Shown here: piece after piece, positions 16,322 to 25,894 of the stretch
Layout of the letters: every line of letters begins with the position of its first letter
Position numbering within the stretch: the stretch's first letter is position 1
From: Actinomyces haliotis
GTDB lineage: Bacteria > Actinomycetota > Actinomycetes > Actinomycetales > Actinomycetaceae
Direction of reading: 5' to 3'
DNA: 64,000 nucleotides
Assembly: GCF_015355765.1 (NCBI RefSeq)
Contig: NZ_JACWNA010000018.1
Span: 23,040-87,039, forward strand
The notes under the pieces: generated by a model
What the model saw: the letters and a program-made list of their open reading frames with translations, nothing else
What the model was told of the DNA's origin: nothing
Databases searched by the model: none
Translations under genes and position numbers: made by a program

Positions 16322-17821
16322 GTGACCGCCCCCGAGAACCGCTCCGACGCCCGAACCGAGGCGCTCCGCCTCGACGTCGTCACCATCTTCCCGGACTACC
16401 TGCGCGTCCTCGACCTCTCCCTCATCGGGAAGGCCAGCAACGCCGGCCTCATCGACCTGCGCGTCCACGACCTGCGCGACTGGACCCACGACCGCCACCG
16501 CACCGTCGACGACACCCCGCTCGGCGGGGGAGCGGGCATGGTCATGAAGCCCGATGTCTGGGGCGAGGCCCTCGACGAGGTCCTCGGTCTGCCCGCCGAC
16601 GCCGCGGAGGCCCGCGCCGACCTCGCCGCGCGGGGAAGCCGCCCCGTCCTCATCGTCCCCACCCCCTCCGGGCAGGTCTTCACCCAGCGCGTCGCCGAGC
16701 GCCTCGCCGGCGCCTCCCAGATCGCCTTCGCCTGCGGCCGCTACGAGGGCATCGACGACCGCGTCGCCCGCCACTACCGCGACGCCGGCGTCGAGGTGCT
16801 CGAGCTGTCCATCGGCGACTACGTCCTCAACGGCGGCGAGGTCGCCTCCCTCGTCATGATCGAGGCCATCGCCCGCCTGCGCCCCGGCGTCCTCGGCAAC
16901 CCCGCGTCCGTCGTCGAGGAGTCGCACTCGGCTGCGGGCCTCCTCGAGCACCCCGCCTACACCCGGCCCATCGCCTGGCGCGGCCTCGACGTCACCGAGC
17001 TCGCCCCCGGGCTCACGGGCGGGGACCACGGCGCCGTCGCCCGCGCCCGTCGCGACGAGGCCATCGCCCGCACCGCCGCGCGCCGCTCGGACATGATCGA
17101 GGCCCTCGCCCCCGCCGGCCTCGACGCCGCGGACCGCGCCGCCCTCGCGCGCAACGGCTGGGCCCTGCCCGCCGGCGCCGACCGGCCCGTCGAGCTCGTC
17201 CTGCGCCCGGCGCTCCCGGACGACGCTGCCGCGCTGGCGGCTCTGGCCGCACGCACCTTCCCCGACGCCTGCCCTCCCTTCCTCGCACCCGAGCAGATCG
17301 CCGCCCACGTCGCCGCCAACCTCACCCCCGAGCGCTTCGCCGCGTGGATCGCCGACCCCCGCGTCGTCGTCACCGTCGCCGAGCTGCCGGCCGGCCTGCC
17401 CACCGCGCAGGAGGGCGACGCCGTCGCCGCCGGTGAGCTCGTCGGCTACAGCGCGGTCATCGCGCAGCTCCCCGACGCCGAGGGCGCCCTGCCCGTCGGC
17501 CTCGACGAGCGCCCCGACGCCGTCGACGTCCCGGCCGGGCCCGACGGCGCCGGCGGCCTCGCCGCCGAGCTGTCCAAGGTCTACGTCGACGCCCGGCTGC
17601 GCGGATCGGGCCTCACCGCCGCCCTCCTCGCCGAGGCCGCCTGCGACGCCGACAGCCTCGGGGTGACCGCCCTGTGGCTCGGCACCCACGAGGGCAACAA
17701 GCGCGCCCAGAAGGCCTACCGCCGCGCGGGCTTCCGCAAGACCGGGACCCGGACCTACGACGTCGGCGGCAGGCGCTGCCGCGACGTCGTCATGGTCATC
17801 GACCCGAGGGAGCAGCGATGA
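16322..17821 (+). CDS. trmD: TrmD tRNA m1G37 methyltransferase fused to GNAT domain
   Basis: A 499-residue fusion. Residues about 15-270 are TrmD, which methylates G37 of tRNA and prevents frameshifting: [30 protein letters not shown] and the trefoil-knot motif [11 protein letters not shown]. Residues about 290-499 form a GNAT acetyltransferase with [16 protein letters not shown] as the acetyl-CoA loop (near 420-435) and a C-terminal [20 protein letters not shown] segment. Ordinary TrmD is about 240-270 residues. There is no stop, gap or internal ribosome site between the domains. The GNAT substrate is unknown; a peptide, ribosomal protein or small amine is possible. It lies between rimM (zero spacing) and lepB (ATGA overlap). 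Confidence 0.92.
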   Translation: MTAPENRSDARTEALRLDVVTIFPDYLRVLDLSLIGKASNAGLIDLRVHDLRDWTHDRHRTVDDTPLGGGAGMVMKPDVWGEALDEVLGLPADAAEARADLAARGSRPVLIVPTPSGQVFTQRVAERLAGASQIAFACGRYEGIDDRVARHYRDAGVEVLELSIGDYVLNGGEVASLVMIEAIARLRPGVLGNPASVVEESHSAAGLLEHPAYTRPIAWRGLDVTELAPGLTGGDHGAVARARRDEAIARTAARRSDMIEALAPAGLDAADRAALARNGWALPAGADRPVELVLRPALPDDAAALAALAARTFPDACPPFLAPEQIAAHVAANLTPERFAAWIADPRVVVTVAELPAGLPTAQEGDAVAAGELVGYSAVIAQLPDAEGALPVGLDERPDAVDVPAGPDGAGGLAAELSKVYVDARLRGSGLTAALLAEAACDADSLGVTALWLGTHEGNKRAQKAYRRAGFRKTGTRTYDVGGRRCRDVVMVIDPREQR

Positions 17822-18675
17822 GCGCCAGTCAGGAACGCACCGCCGGCGCCCGCGGCGGCGCGGAGGAGTCCGGCGGTCGCCACGGCCTGCGCCTGCTCGG
17901 GGTCGTCGTCACCGTCCTCGTCCTCATGGCCCTGGTGAGGACCTTCGTCGTCCAGACCTACGTCATCCCCTCGGGCTCCATGGAGGACACCCTCCTCAAG
18001 GGTGACCGCGCCGCCGTCACCATGTACGACTCGACCGACATCACCCGAGGCGACGTCATCGTGTTCCGCGATCCCGACAGCTGGCTCTCCGTCACCGACC
18101 CCACCGGCTGGCGCGGTGCCCTCCAGGACGTGCTCATCGCCATCCGGATCCTCCCGGAGGACGCCGGGCACCACCTCATCAAGCGCGTCATCGGCGTGCC
18201 CGGGGACCACGTCGTCTCCGACGGCCGCGGCTCACTCACGGTCAACGGCGTCGCGCTCAAGGAGACCTACGTCAAGGCCGGCCGCTCCGCCTCGGACATC
18301 CCCTTCGACGTCACCGTCCCCGACGGCTGCGTGTGGGTCATGGGCGACAACCGCTCCAACTCGGCCGACTCCCGCTACCACCAGAGCGACAGCCACGGCG
18401 GCGCCGTGCCCCTGAGCGACGTCGTCGGCGTCGCCAAGGAGATCGTCTGGCCCGTCAGCAGGATCTCCGGCCTCGAGTCCGGGGAGTCCGCCTTCGCCGA
18501 CGTCCCGAGCGCCTCGGCGACGGCGTCGGGCGCCTCCGGCACGGCGCCGACGGCCACGGCGGCCACGACCGCCGCGACCCTCGCGGGCGCCCCCGCCACC
18601 GGGCTCCGACCGCGCACGGTCGACGCCGCCGTCGCCCTCCCCGAGGGACTGCGCCGCCTCTCGCCGGCAGCCTGA
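17818..18675 (+). CDS. lepB: Signal peptidase I (first copy)
   Basis: A 285-residue membrane serine protease that removes signal peptides of exported proteins. A cytoplasmic N-terminus, one transmembrane helix (about 24-46) and the catalytic dyad Ser54 in PSGSMEDTL and Lys122 in HHLIKRVIG are present, followed by [11 protein letters not shown]. The Ala/Thr/Ser-rich C-terminus (about 225-285) is unusual for the family. The ATG overlaps the trmD stop. Confidence 0.94.
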   Translation: MSASQERTAGARGGAEESGGRHGLRLLGVVVTVLVLMALVRTFVVQTYVIPSGSMEDTLLKGDRAAVTMYDSTDITRGDVIVFRDPDSWLSVTDPTGWRGALQDVLIAIRILPEDAGHHLIKRVIGVPGDHVVSDGRGSLTVNGVALKETYVKAGRSASDIPFDVTVPDGCVWVMGDNRSNSADSRYHQSDSHGGAVPLSDVVGVAKEIVWPVSRISGLESGESAFADVPSASATASGASGTAPTATAATTAATLAGAPATGLRPRTVDAAVALPEGLRRLSPAA

Positions 18676-18790
18676 GCGGCCGATCGACGCTCCGGGCGCG
18701 GGCCGGGACCGCTCGCGGAGACCGGGGTGAGGCGTGAGGCGTGAGGTCGCACACTCCTGCGCCGCCGCCGTGAGCGCCGCCGTCGTGCTG

Positions 18791-18799
18791 TGGCAAACT
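18791..18799 (+). promoter_or_regulatory. Candidate rplS promoter -10
   Basis: TGGCAAACT is an extended -10-like site about 170 bases before rplS, matching the TGGCAGAAT seen upstream of rpsP. The 294-base gap between lepB and rplS would then be mostly leader. Confidence 0.4.
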
Positions 18800-18969
18800 G
18801 GTGCGGCCCACGGGCCTCGGACCGCCACTGCCACTGGGGAGGCGGTCCATCCGACGGATCCGCGGGCGGCATGACCCGGCGCAGCCTCCGCCCCCACGCC
18901 CCGGCGCGGACGGGCGCGGCGCCGCTGACCCAAGCGCTCCTGACCAGTGGCAGCTGCGTGGAGAGAACA

Positions 18970-19320
18970 ATGAGCAACCTGATCGACGAGATCAACGCCG
19001 CGTCCCTGCGCGACGACGTCCCGGCCTTCCGCCCCGGCGACACCCTCAAGGTCCACGTCCGCGTGGTCGAGGGCAACCGCGAGCGCGTCCAGGTCTTCCA
19101 GGGCGTCGTCATCGCCCGCCAGGGCGCCGGCCTGTCCGAGACCTTCACGGTCCGCAAGATCTCCTTCGGCGTCGGTGTCGAGCGCACCTTCCCGGTCCAC
19201 ACGCCCACGATCGAGAAGATCGAGGTCGTCACCCGCGGTGACGTGCGTCGCGCCAAGCTGTACTACCTGCGTGACCTGCGCGGCAAGGCCGCCAAGATCA
19301 AGGAGCGTCGCGAGGTCTGA
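18970..19320 (+). CDS. rplS: 50S ribosomal protein L19
   Basis: A 116-residue large-subunit protein at the 30S-50S interface. Its motifs include [47 protein letters not shown] and [15 protein letters not shown]. The ATG follows GGAGAG at about 18960. It keeps its actinobacterial place between two signal peptidase genes. Confidence 0.97.
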   Translation: MSNLIDEINAASLRDDVPAFRPGDTLKVHVRVVEGNRERVQVFQGVVIARQGAGLSETFTVRKISFGVGVERTFPVHTPTIEKIEVVTRGDVRRAKLYYLRDLRGKAAKIKERREV

Positions 19321-19382
19321 GCACCTCACGGTCTCAGGTCGTCCCCGCTGGGACGGCCGCCTCGACGCCTCGACGTCACTCC

Positions 19383-19417
19383 ACGGCGCTCGGGACCCCG
19401 GTGGTCCCGAGCGCCGT
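19383..19417. terminator. Perfect hairpin after rplS
   Basis: ACGGCGCTCGGGACC at 19383-19397 pairs perfectly with 19403-19417 across a five-base loop. It ends the rpsP-rplS section. Confidence 0.7.
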
Positions 19418-19529
19418 CGCGCACCCTGAGGGAGCGGGGGAGGGCACGATGTCCGCCCTCCGCTGTCAAGAGCCCGACCCGGTGAGGCGCACCGCGCGGA
19501 CACGTCGGGCCGGGCGCGCCCACGACGGG

Positions 19530-19535
19530 TACTGT
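19530..19535 (+). promoter_or_regulatory. Candidate -10 for second lepB
   Basis: TACTGT about 25 bases before the ATG, followed by a GGAGAGGGGGAG ribosome site. No clear -35 is seen. Confidence 0.35.
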
Positions 19536-19559
19536 CTCCAGCGACGGAGAGGGGGAGCG

Positions 19560-21050
19560 ATGAGCACTGCCGAGAGCCCGCGCACGGGCGACGACGGCGC
19601 CGGCGCCGCTCCCACCAGCGCTCCCGAGCACGGAGCCGGGCAGGCGGTCGAAGGGCCCGAGGCGGAGCCCGTCGACGAGATCGTCGCGCTGCGACGCGCA
19701 CCGATCGAGGACCCCGACCTCGCCCTCATCAGCCCCTACCACGAGGACCCGGAGGCGCCCTCCGGTGACTCGCTCGCGGCCGAGTCGACGGTGTCCGGTG
19801 CCGCGGACGCGCCGCTGCCGGAGCTCCTCGTCGACGACGACGGGCTGGACGGTGCCCTTCCCGGCGCTTCGGCAGGAGACCCGGGCGCTGGAGCGCCCAG
19901 GCGAACTCCCGGTCCGGCGCCTGCGAGCTCGCGCGCCGGCGTGCCGCTCGACCTCGCTGAGCCGACGGTCGCACCTGCCGTGGTGCTCTCCCCTCAGACA
20001 GCCGAGCCGTCGGCGCCCTCGGACCCAGCGACCAGCGGCACCCGCCCACGCCCGGGCGCGGCGAGCGATCCGGCCGTCACGGGTGAGGCCCCGGCCGTCC
20101 CGGCCGGGTACCCGCACGCGTCCCGTCCGGGTACGGAGCCCGGCCCGGAGCCGGCCGCCCTCGCCGCCCCGACCGACATCGACACGGCCGCGCGCGGCGA
20201 CGCTGACTCCGGTGAGGAGCCCCTCCGCGTCGCCGAGACGCCCGACGTGGCCGTCCCCGTCGCACCCGTCCGGCTGCCCCCCTCCTACCCGCCGGTCCAC
20301 CGGCCCGAGCCGCTGCCCGTGCCCGCACGCGTCGGCGAGGCACGAACCGAGGGGCGCGAGCCGCGTCGCTGGGGCGGGACGATCGGCGTGGTCCTCGTCG
20401 TCGTCCTCATCTCGGCGCTCCTCAAGACCTTCGTCGTCCAGACCTTCACGATCCCGTCCTCCTCGATGGAGACGACCCTCATGACGGGGGACCGCGTCGC
20501 GGTGAGCGTCTGGGACGCCGACGACGTCCAGAAGGGTGACGTCGTCGTCTTCAAGGACCCCGACAACTGGCTCGACGTCAAGGATCCCACCGGTGTCCGG
20601 GCCTTCGTCCAGGACGCCCTCATCCTCATCCACCTGCTCCCCGAGGACTCCGGTCACCACCTCATCAAGCGTGTCATCGGCACCGCCGGGGACCACGTCG
20701 TCTCCGACGGCAAGGGCAGGATCACCGTCAACGGCGTCGCCGTCGACGAGACCTACGTCGAGAAGGGCGAGTTGCCCTCCGCGGTGGCCTTCGACGTCAC
20801 CGTCCCCGAGGGCTACCTGTGGGTCATGGGCGACAACCGCGCCCACTCCTTTGACTCCCGCTACCACCAGAACGATGCGCACCACGGCTTCGTCCCCGTC
20901 GAGGACGTCGTCGGCGTCGCGCGCGACGTCATCTGGCCCGTCACCCAGTGGTCCGACGTCCATGACGGCACCAAGGTCTTCGACGACGTTCCCGCCCCCA
21001 CCGGCAAGGCGCCCACGCTCCCCACGCCGGCGGCGGAGGACGGAGCGTGA
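19560..21050 (+). CDS. lepB: Signal peptidase I with long N-terminal extension
   Basis: A 496-residue second signal peptidase I. Residues 1 to about 270 form a cytoplasmic, low-complexity region rich in Ala, Pro, Glu and Asp. A transmembrane helix (about 273-296) and the catalytic domain follow, with Ser302 in PSSSMETTL, Lys370 in HHLIKRVIG and [11 protein letters not shown]. The catalytic part is closely related to the first copy. The ATG at 19560 is preferred for its strong GGAGAGGGGGAG site. The extension has no recognisable domain; it could be a tether or interaction tail. The stop overlaps rnhB (GTGA). Confidence 0.92.
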   Translation: MSTAESPRTGDDGAGAAPTSAPEHGAGQAVEGPEAEPVDEIVALRRAPIEDPDLALISPYHEDPEAPSGDSLAAESTVSGAADAPLPELLVDDDGLDGALPGASAGDPGAGAPRRTPGPAPASSRAGVPLDLAEPTVAPAVVLSPQTAEPSAPSDPATSGTRPRPGAASDPAVTGEAPAVPAGYPHASRPGTEPGPEPAALAAPTDIDTAARGDADSGEEPLRVAETPDVAVPVAPVRLPPSYPPVHRPEPLPVPARVGEARTEGREPRRWGGTIGVVLVVVLISALLKTFVVQTFTIPSSSMETTLMTGDRVAVSVWDADDVQKGDVVVFKDPDNWLDVKDPTGVRAFVQDALILIHLLPEDSGHHLIKRVIGTAGDHVVSDGKGRITVNGVAVDETYVEKGELPSAVAFDVTVPEGYLWVMGDNRAHSFDSRYHQNDAHHGFVPVEDVVGVARDVIWPVTQWSDVHDGTKVFDDVPAPTGKAPTLPTPAAEDGA

Positions 21051-21781
21051 GCCCCGCCCGGATCCGGCCCGACCGCCTCGCGGAGTCCGGGCTCCTCCAG
21101 ACTCACGAGCTCGTCGGCGGCATGGACGAGGTAGGCCGCGGCTCCCTCGCCGGGCCCGTGAGCGTCGGACTCGCCGTCGTCTCCCGCCGGACCCCCGACG
21201 CCTTCCCCGAGGGCCTGGCCGACTCCAAGCAGCTCACGCCGCGGCGCCGCGAGGCGCTCGTCGAGCCCTGCCGCCAGTGGGTCCTCGACTCCGCCGTCGC
21301 CCACGCGAGCCCCGGGGAGATCGACGCCCTCGGGATCGTCGGGGCGCTCCGCCTCGCCGGACGACGAGCCCTCGCCCAGGTCGCCTCCCGCGGGCACGCG
21401 CCCGACGTCGTCATCCTGGACGGCTCCGCCGACTGGCTCACGGAGCCCGAGCCCGACCTGCTCTCCGGACTGGCCGCCCCGGCAGCCCCTGCACGGCCGG
21501 GACCCGGGGACGACGGTCTCCCGACCGCTCTGATCACCCCGCCCGTGCGCACGGAGGTCAAGGGGGACGCCCGCTGCGCCGTCGTCGCCGCGGCCTCCGT
21601 GCTCGCGAAGGTCGAGCGCGACGCCCTCATGACGGCTCTGCCCGACCCGGGCTACGCGTGGGCCGCCAACAAGGGCTACGCCTCGGCCGCCCACGTCGAC
21701 GGGCTCGCACGGCTCGGCGCCTCCGAGCAGCACCGGCGCTCGTGGCGGCTGCCGGGCGTGGACCGGTTCACCGCGGGCTGA
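21047..21781 (+). CDS. rnhB: Ribonuclease HII
   Basis: A 244-residue enzyme that cuts RNA in RNA-DNA hybrids and removes misincorporated ribonucleotides. The catalytic residues are in [14 protein letters not shown] (DEXGRG), VVILDGS and the late [14 protein letters not shown] motif, which carries the family's final aspartate. An insert rich in Pro and Gly (about 140-160) lengthens the protein relative to E. coli. It is coupled to the preceding lepB by GTGA. Confidence 0.94.
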   Translation: MSPARIRPDRLAESGLLQTHELVGGMDEVGRGSLAGPVSVGLAVVSRRTPDAFPEGLADSKQLTPRRREALVEPCRQWVLDSAVAHASPGEIDALGIVGALRLAGRRALAQVASRGHAPDVVILDGSADWLTEPEPDLLSGLAAPAAPARPGPGDDGLPTALITPPVRTEVKGDARCAVVAAASVLAKVERDALMTALPDPGYAWAANKGYASAAHVDGLARLGASEQHRRSWRLPGVDRFTAG

Positions 21782-21831
21782 GAGGCGCCGACAGGCCGTC
21801 GGACGGGTTTCGCGCCCGGGCGGGCCGCGGG

Positions 21832-21837
21832 CATGAT
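21832..21837 (+). promoter_or_regulatory. Leaderless -10 candidate for DUF2469 gene
   Basis: CATGAT ends 6 bases before the GTG, with no Shine-Dalgarno sequence. It is the weakest hexamer of the leaderless set. Confidence 0.35.
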
Positions 21838-21843
21838 GGCCCG

Positions 21844-22149
21844 GTGAGCGCTGAAGACCTGGAGTCCTACGAGAACGACCTCGAGCTCGACCTCTACCGC
21901 GAGTACCGCGACGTGGTCTCGCTCTTCTCCTACGTCGTGGAGACCGAGCGGCGCTTCTACCTGGCCAACGGCGTCGACGTGCAGGTCCGCACCAACGGCG
22001 GAGAGGTCTTCTTCGAGCTCACCCTCGAGGACGCCTGGGTCTGGGACATCTACCGGGCCAGCCGCTTCGTCAAGTCCGTCCACGTCGTCACCTTCAAGGA
22101 CGTCAACGTCGAGGAGCTCACCAAGCCGGAGATGGACATCCCGTCCTGA
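21844..22149 (+). CDS. DUF2469 conserved actinobacterial protein
   Basis: A 101-residue acidic protein of the DUF2469 family, found almost only in actinobacteria beside rnhB and yraN, as here. The start is GTG at 21844 (VSAEDLESYENDLELDLYRE). The middle reads FSYVVETERRFYLANGVDV and the end VHVVTFKDVNVEEL. The function is unknown. The much longer open frame upstream is a shadow of rnhB and lepB. Confidence 0.88.
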   Translation: MSAEDLESYENDLELDLYREYRDVVSLFSYVVETERRFYLANGVDVQVRTNGGEVFFELTLEDAWVWDIYRASRFVKSVHVVTFKDVNVEELTKPEMDIPS

Positions 22150-22248
22150 TCCGGGGGCCGGCCGCGTCGCGCGGCGGCACCGGCCGTCGCGTCGCGGGGC
22201 ACCACAGCCTCGCACCCTGACGGGCGCCTCCCCAGCGGCGCAGGGCCG

Positions 22249-22268
22249 GGAGGCGTCCGGACGCCTCC
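22249..22268. promoter_or_regulatory. Perfect 20-bp palindrome before yraN
   Basis: GGAGGCGTCC is followed directly by its complement GGACGCCTCC. It lies 31 bases before the yraN start and could be an operator or part of a terminator for the upstream gene; a GGGCGCCTCCC segment at about 22222 offers alternative pairing. Confidence 0.35.
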
Positions 22269-22299
22269 GACGCGCAGGCTCGTCGCGGAGGTGATCCGC

Positions 22300-22845
22300 G
22301 TGAGCCCACGCACCCAGACCAGGACCGAGACGCACCACGGCCCCGACGCGGCCGACATCGAGGAGCCCCAACCAGCGGGGTCATGCATGAGGCGGCGCGA
22401 GCCCAAGGGCCCGCAGAGCGATCCGCGGGCTGACACCGCGGCACGTCGTCGCGAGGCCGCCCGCCGCCGGCGCGAGACCGGACGCGCGGGTGAGGAGCTG
22501 GCCGCCCGCTACCTCGCCGACGCCGGGTGGACCGTCCTCGACCGCAACTGGCGTCCCGGCGGCGGGCTGCGCGGCGAGCTCGACGTCGTGGCCCTCGAGC
22601 CGCCCGCCCACGGCGGCGGCATGACGCTCGTCGCCGTCGAGGTCAAGACCCGTACCAGCACCGCCATGGGCGAGCCCGCCGAGGCCGTCGGCCCCGCCAA
22701 GCTCGCTCGGCTCCGCGCCCTCGCCGTCGCCTGGGCGGTCGACCACGAGGTCCTGCGCACGCCCGTGCGCGTCGACGTCGTGTCCGTCCTGGCGCCGCCC
22801 GGGAGAACGCCTCTCGTGCGGCACCACCGCGGGGTCGGGATCTGA
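22300..22845 (+). CDS. yraN: YraN family (UPF0102) endonuclease-like protein
   Basis: A 181-residue protein of the YraN/UPF0102 family with a Holliday-junction-resolvase-like nuclease fold. The core motifs are GEELAARYLADAGWTVLDRNWR, GELDVVAL and VAVEVKTRTS. The GTG at 22300 is chosen because a near-perfect GGAGGTGAT ribosome site ends 4 bases upstream; ATG 22387 would be a shorter alternative. The first 40 or so residues are disordered and lack family similarity. It is followed by comM with a one-base overlap (TGATG). Confidence 0.85.
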   Translation: MSPRTQTRTETHHGPDAADIEEPQPAGSCMRRREPKGPQSDPRADTAARRREAARRRRETGRAGEELAARYLADAGWTVLDRNWRPGGGLRGELDVVALEPPAHGGGMTLVAVEVKTRTSTAMGEPAEAVGPAKLARLRALAVAWAVDHEVLRTPVRVDVVSVLAPPGRTPLVRHHRGVGI

Positions 22846-24422
22846 TGGGGCTCGCCCGCGCCCTCGCCGTCACCCTCACCGGGCTCACCGGCCACCTCGT
22901 CGAGGTCGAGGCCCACTCCTCCTCGGGGCTGCCGGGCTTCACCCTCGTCGGCCTGCCCGACGCCGCCGTGCGCGAGTCACGCGAACGGGTCCGAGCCGCG
23001 CTGTCCACGTGCGGCGTGGCCTGGGGCGAGCGCCGCGTGACCGTCAACCTCTCGCCGGCCGACCTGCCCAAGACCGGCACCGGCTTCGACGCGGCCCTCG
23101 CGCTCGCGGTCCTCGGTGCCCGGGGCGACCTCCCGCGCCGGGGCGTCGAGGCCCTCGCCGGCACCGTGCTCATCGGCGAGCTGGGGCTCGACGGCACCCT
23201 CCACCCCGTGCGCGGGATCCTGCCCGCCGTGCGCGCGGCGGTCGAGGCCGGCGTCACGCAGGTCGTCGTCGCTGCTGCCGCCGTGCCGGAGGCGTCCCTC
23301 GTCCCCGGGGCGCACGTGACCGGCGCCGCCCACCTCGCCGAGGTCATCGAGGCCCTCGGCGGCGAGGTCCCCAGCCCCGCCACCGAGCTGGCCCGCCGGG
23401 CCCGCGACCGCGTGGCCGAGACCGCGTCCCGCCCCGACGCCGCGCCCGAGCGCCGCCGGACCCCGGACCTCGCCGACGTCGTCGGCCAGGACGAGGCCCG
23501 TCACGCCCTCGAGGTCGCCGCCGCGGGCGGTCACCACCTGCTCCTCGTCGGACCGCCCGGAGCCGGCAAGACGATGCTCGCGGAGCGACTGCCCTCGATC
23601 CTGCCGCCACTGGAGCCCGAGGACGCCGTCACCGTCACCTCCCTGCACTCCGTGGCCGGGCTCTTCCGTGCTGACACAGGGCTCCTCACCGTGCCGCCGC
23701 TGCGCAGCCCTCACCACACCGCGACCCGCGCGGCCGTCATCGGCGGGGGATCGGGCACGCCCCGCCCGGGGGACGTCTCCCTCGCCCACCGCGGCGTGCT
23801 CCTGCTCGACGAGGCCCCGGAGTTCCCCGCCGGCGTCCTCGACTGCCTGCGCCAGCCCCTGGAGTCCGGTGAGGTCACCATCGACCGCGCCGGAGGCCGG
23901 GCCACGTACCCGGCGGCGTTCCAGCTCGTCCTCGCCGCCAACCCCTGCCCCTGCGGGAAGGCCGGAGGCCGCGGCCTGGAGTGCACGTGCACGTCGCTGC
24001 AGCGCCGGCGCTACTTCTCCCGGCTCTCGGGGCCGCTCCTGGACCGCGTCGACATCCAGGTCGAGGTCGGCCCCGTCTCCGCGGCTGACCTCGCCGACGG
24101 GGCACGCGGAGAGCCGAGCGACGTCGTCGCCGCTCGCGTCGCTGAGGCTCGCGAGCGCGCCGCCCGGCACCTGGACGGCACGCCGTGGCGGCTCATGAGC
24201 GAGGTCCCCGGCTCGTGGGTCCGCTCGACCGCCTCGGGCACCGACCCGGCGCTCGTCGGTCGGCTCATGGGAGCCCTGGACCGCGGCGACCTCTCCCTGC
24301 GGGGCGTCGACCGCGTGCTCCGCCTCGCCTGGACGCTCGCCTTCCTCGCAGGACGCGACGCGCCTGCCCCCACCGACCTCGGGGCCGCCCTGGCCCTGCG
24401 CACGAGAGGAGCACGCCCGTGA
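22845..24422 (+). CDS. comM: YifB/ComM family AAA+ ATPase
   Basis: A 525-residue AAA+ protein of the Mg-chelatase-like YifB/ComM family, a branch-migration helicase acting on incoming DNA in natural transformation. The N-terminal Lon-like domain (1-190) opens VEVEAHSSSGLPGFTLVGLPD. The AAA module has Walker A GPPGAGKT, Walker B LLLDEAPEF and the sensor region NPCPCGKAGG. The C-terminal Mg-chelatase domain ends in RVLRLAWTLAFL. It sits with dprA as in most actinobacteria, joined by a four-base overlap. Confidence 0.94.
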   Translation: MGLARALAVTLTGLTGHLVEVEAHSSSGLPGFTLVGLPDAAVRESRERVRAALSTCGVAWGERRVTVNLSPADLPKTGTGFDAALALAVLGARGDLPRRGVEALAGTVLIGELGLDGTLHPVRGILPAVRAAVEAGVTQVVVAAAAVPEASLVPGAHVTGAAHLAEVIEALGGEVPSPATELARRARDRVAETASRPDAAPERRRTPDLADVVGQDEARHALEVAAAGGHHLLLVGPPGAGKTMLAERLPSILPPLEPEDAVTVTSLHSVAGLFRADTGLLTVPPLRSPHHTATRAAVIGGGSGTPRPGDVSLAHRGVLLLDEAPEFPAGVLDCLRQPLESGEVTIDRAGGRATYPAAFQLVLAANPCPCGKAGGRGLECTCTSLQRRRYFSRLSGPLLDRVDIQVEVGPVSAADLADGARGEPSDVVAARVAEARERAARHLDGTPWRLMSEVPGSWVRSTASGTDPALVGRLMGALDRGDLSLRGVDRVLRLAWTLAFLAGRDAPAPTDLGAALALRTRGARP

Positions 24423-25885
24423 CGACGAGCAGCGTCAGCACCACGGACACTGAGGACGCGGCACCCACAACCTCGGTGACGAGCACCGTGAGCCCGCAGC
24501 CCGCTGTGACCAACGGTCCGTCCCGTGCCCCCGGGGAGGCGCGCCCCGCTGCCAGGGGCCGGCCAGCCGCGCCCCCGAGACGGACCGCCGCCACCAGCGG
24601 ACCTCGAGCCGGGGCCGACCGACTGCGTCGTCTCCTCGAGGCCGGGGACGCCGACCTCCTGCGTGCCTCGTGGTCCCGGCTCACCGAGCCCGCCGACCTC
24701 GCCCCCACCGCCCTGATGACCGCTCTCGGCCCGGTGCACGCCACCCGCTGGCTGCTCGAGGAGGCCCTCGACGCCGACGGCGCGCCCAGATCGGCACCCC
24801 GCCCGCCCCTGCCACCGCGGGGCGACGCCGCGGCCGCCTCCGCCTGGTGGGCGCGAGCCGCTGGCCGCTGGGCGCCCCGCCTCGACGGGCTCGACGTCCG
24901 CCGCGAGATCGACGTCCTCGAGCACCTCGGCGGCACCCTCCTCGTCCCCGGCGACGAGACATGGCCCGTGGGCCTCGACGAGCTCGAGCAGCCACCACAC
25001 TGCCTCTGGCTGCGAGGAGACCCGTGGGCACTCACCGGACGCGACCGGTCGGGAGCGGCCCCGGCCGCCGGAGGCTTGGGAGCCGGGCAGCTCCTCGCCC
25101 TCGTCGGCGCCCGCGACTCGAGCCCCTACGGCGAGCGAGTCGCCTCGATGACGGCCCGCGAGCTCGTCGAGCGGGGAGCCGTCGTCGTCTCCGGAGGCGC
25201 GTACGGCATCGACGCCGCCGCGCACCGCGGAGCCCTGTCAGCCCCGACCGGCGCCGGCCGGGCGGCGGGGACGACGGTCGCCGTCTCCGCCGGGGGAGTG
25301 GACCGCCTCTATCCGGCGGGCAACGCGGACCTCCTGCGAGCCGTCATCGAGGCCGGCGCGCTCGTCGCCGAGGTCCCGCCGGGGAGCCAGCCCGCCCGGC
25401 ACCGCTTCCTCACCCGCAACCGGCTCATCGCCGCGCTCGCGGGTGCCACCGTCGTCGTCGAGGCGGCCTGGCGCTCCGGGGCCCTGTCCACCGCGCGTCA
25501 CGCCCGCGACCTCGGGCGCCCCCTCGGCGCCGTGCCCGGCCCGGTCACCTCGATGGGGTCAGTGGGGTGTCACCGGCTCCTGCGCGAGGGCGCCGTCTGC
25601 GTCACCGACGCCGCGGAGGCGCTCGAGCTCGTGCTCCCTCTCGGCGCCACCGACCCGGACGCCGCCAAGGCCGCCGACCCGGCCCTGGCCGGTTTTGGCC
25701 TCCTCGACGGGCTCGACGGTGACGCCGCCGCGGTCCTCGACGCCATGCCCGCACGGGGCTCCGCCACGCCCGAGTCCCTCGCCCGGGCCGCCGGGCTCTC
25801 CGTGCGCGAGGCGACCGCGGCGCTCGGCCTCCTCGAGCTCGCCGGCCGGGTGCGCTCTGACGGCGGCCGCTGGCGGCGCGCGTAG
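24419..25885 (+). CDS. dprA: DNA processing protein DprA
   Basis: A 488-residue DprA, the single-strand DNA-binding protein that loads RecA during transformation. A Thr/Ser/Pro-rich N-terminus of about 60 residues leads to a SAM-like region and the Rossmann-fold core: LLALVGARDSSPYG, VVSGGAYGIDAAAHRGAL, VAVSAGGVDRLYP and RFLTRNRLIAAL. A C-terminal winged helix (about 430-488) follows. The GTG overlaps the comM stop (GTGA). The TAG stop falls inside the -10-like hexamer of xerC. Confidence 0.93.
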   Translation: MTTSSVSTTDTEDAAPTTSVTSTVSPQPAVTNGPSRAPGEARPAARGRPAAPPRRTAATSGPRAGADRLRRLLEAGDADLLRASWSRLTEPADLAPTALMTALGPVHATRWLLEEALDADGAPRSAPRPPLPPRGDAAAASAWWARAAGRWAPRLDGLDVRREIDVLEHLGGTLLVPGDETWPVGLDELEQPPHCLWLRGDPWALTGRDRSGAAPAAGGLGAGQLLALVGARDSSPYGERVASMTARELVERGAVVVSGGAYGIDAAAHRGALSAPTGAGRAAGTTVAVSAGGVDRLYPAGNADLLRAVIEAGALVAEVPPGSQPARHRFLTRNRLIAALAGATVVVEAAWRSGALSTARHARDLGRPLGAVPGPVTSMGSVGCHRLLREGAVCVTDAAEALELVLPLGATDPDAAKAADPALAGFGLLDGLDGDAAAVLDAMPARGSATPESLARAAGLSVREATAALGLLELAGRVRSDGGRWRRA

Positions 25886-25888
25886 CCT
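25883..25888 (+). promoter_or_regulatory. Leaderless -10 candidate for xerC
   Basis: TAGCCT begins with the stop codon of dprA and ends 6 bases before the xerC ATG. No Shine-Dalgarno sequence is visible. One triplet thus seems to serve as both stop codon and promoter element. Confidence 0.5.
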
Positions 25889-25894
25889 GGGGGC

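Noticed and set aside
15119..17689. 856-codon antisense frame over rpsP-trmD
   Set aside because: It overlaps five convincing genes and has a shadow composition; GC-rich DNA leaves such frames open.
17180..17821. GNAT domain as a separate gene inside trmD
   Set aside because: The frame is continuous with TrmD, and I see no ribosome site with a start codon at the domain junction.
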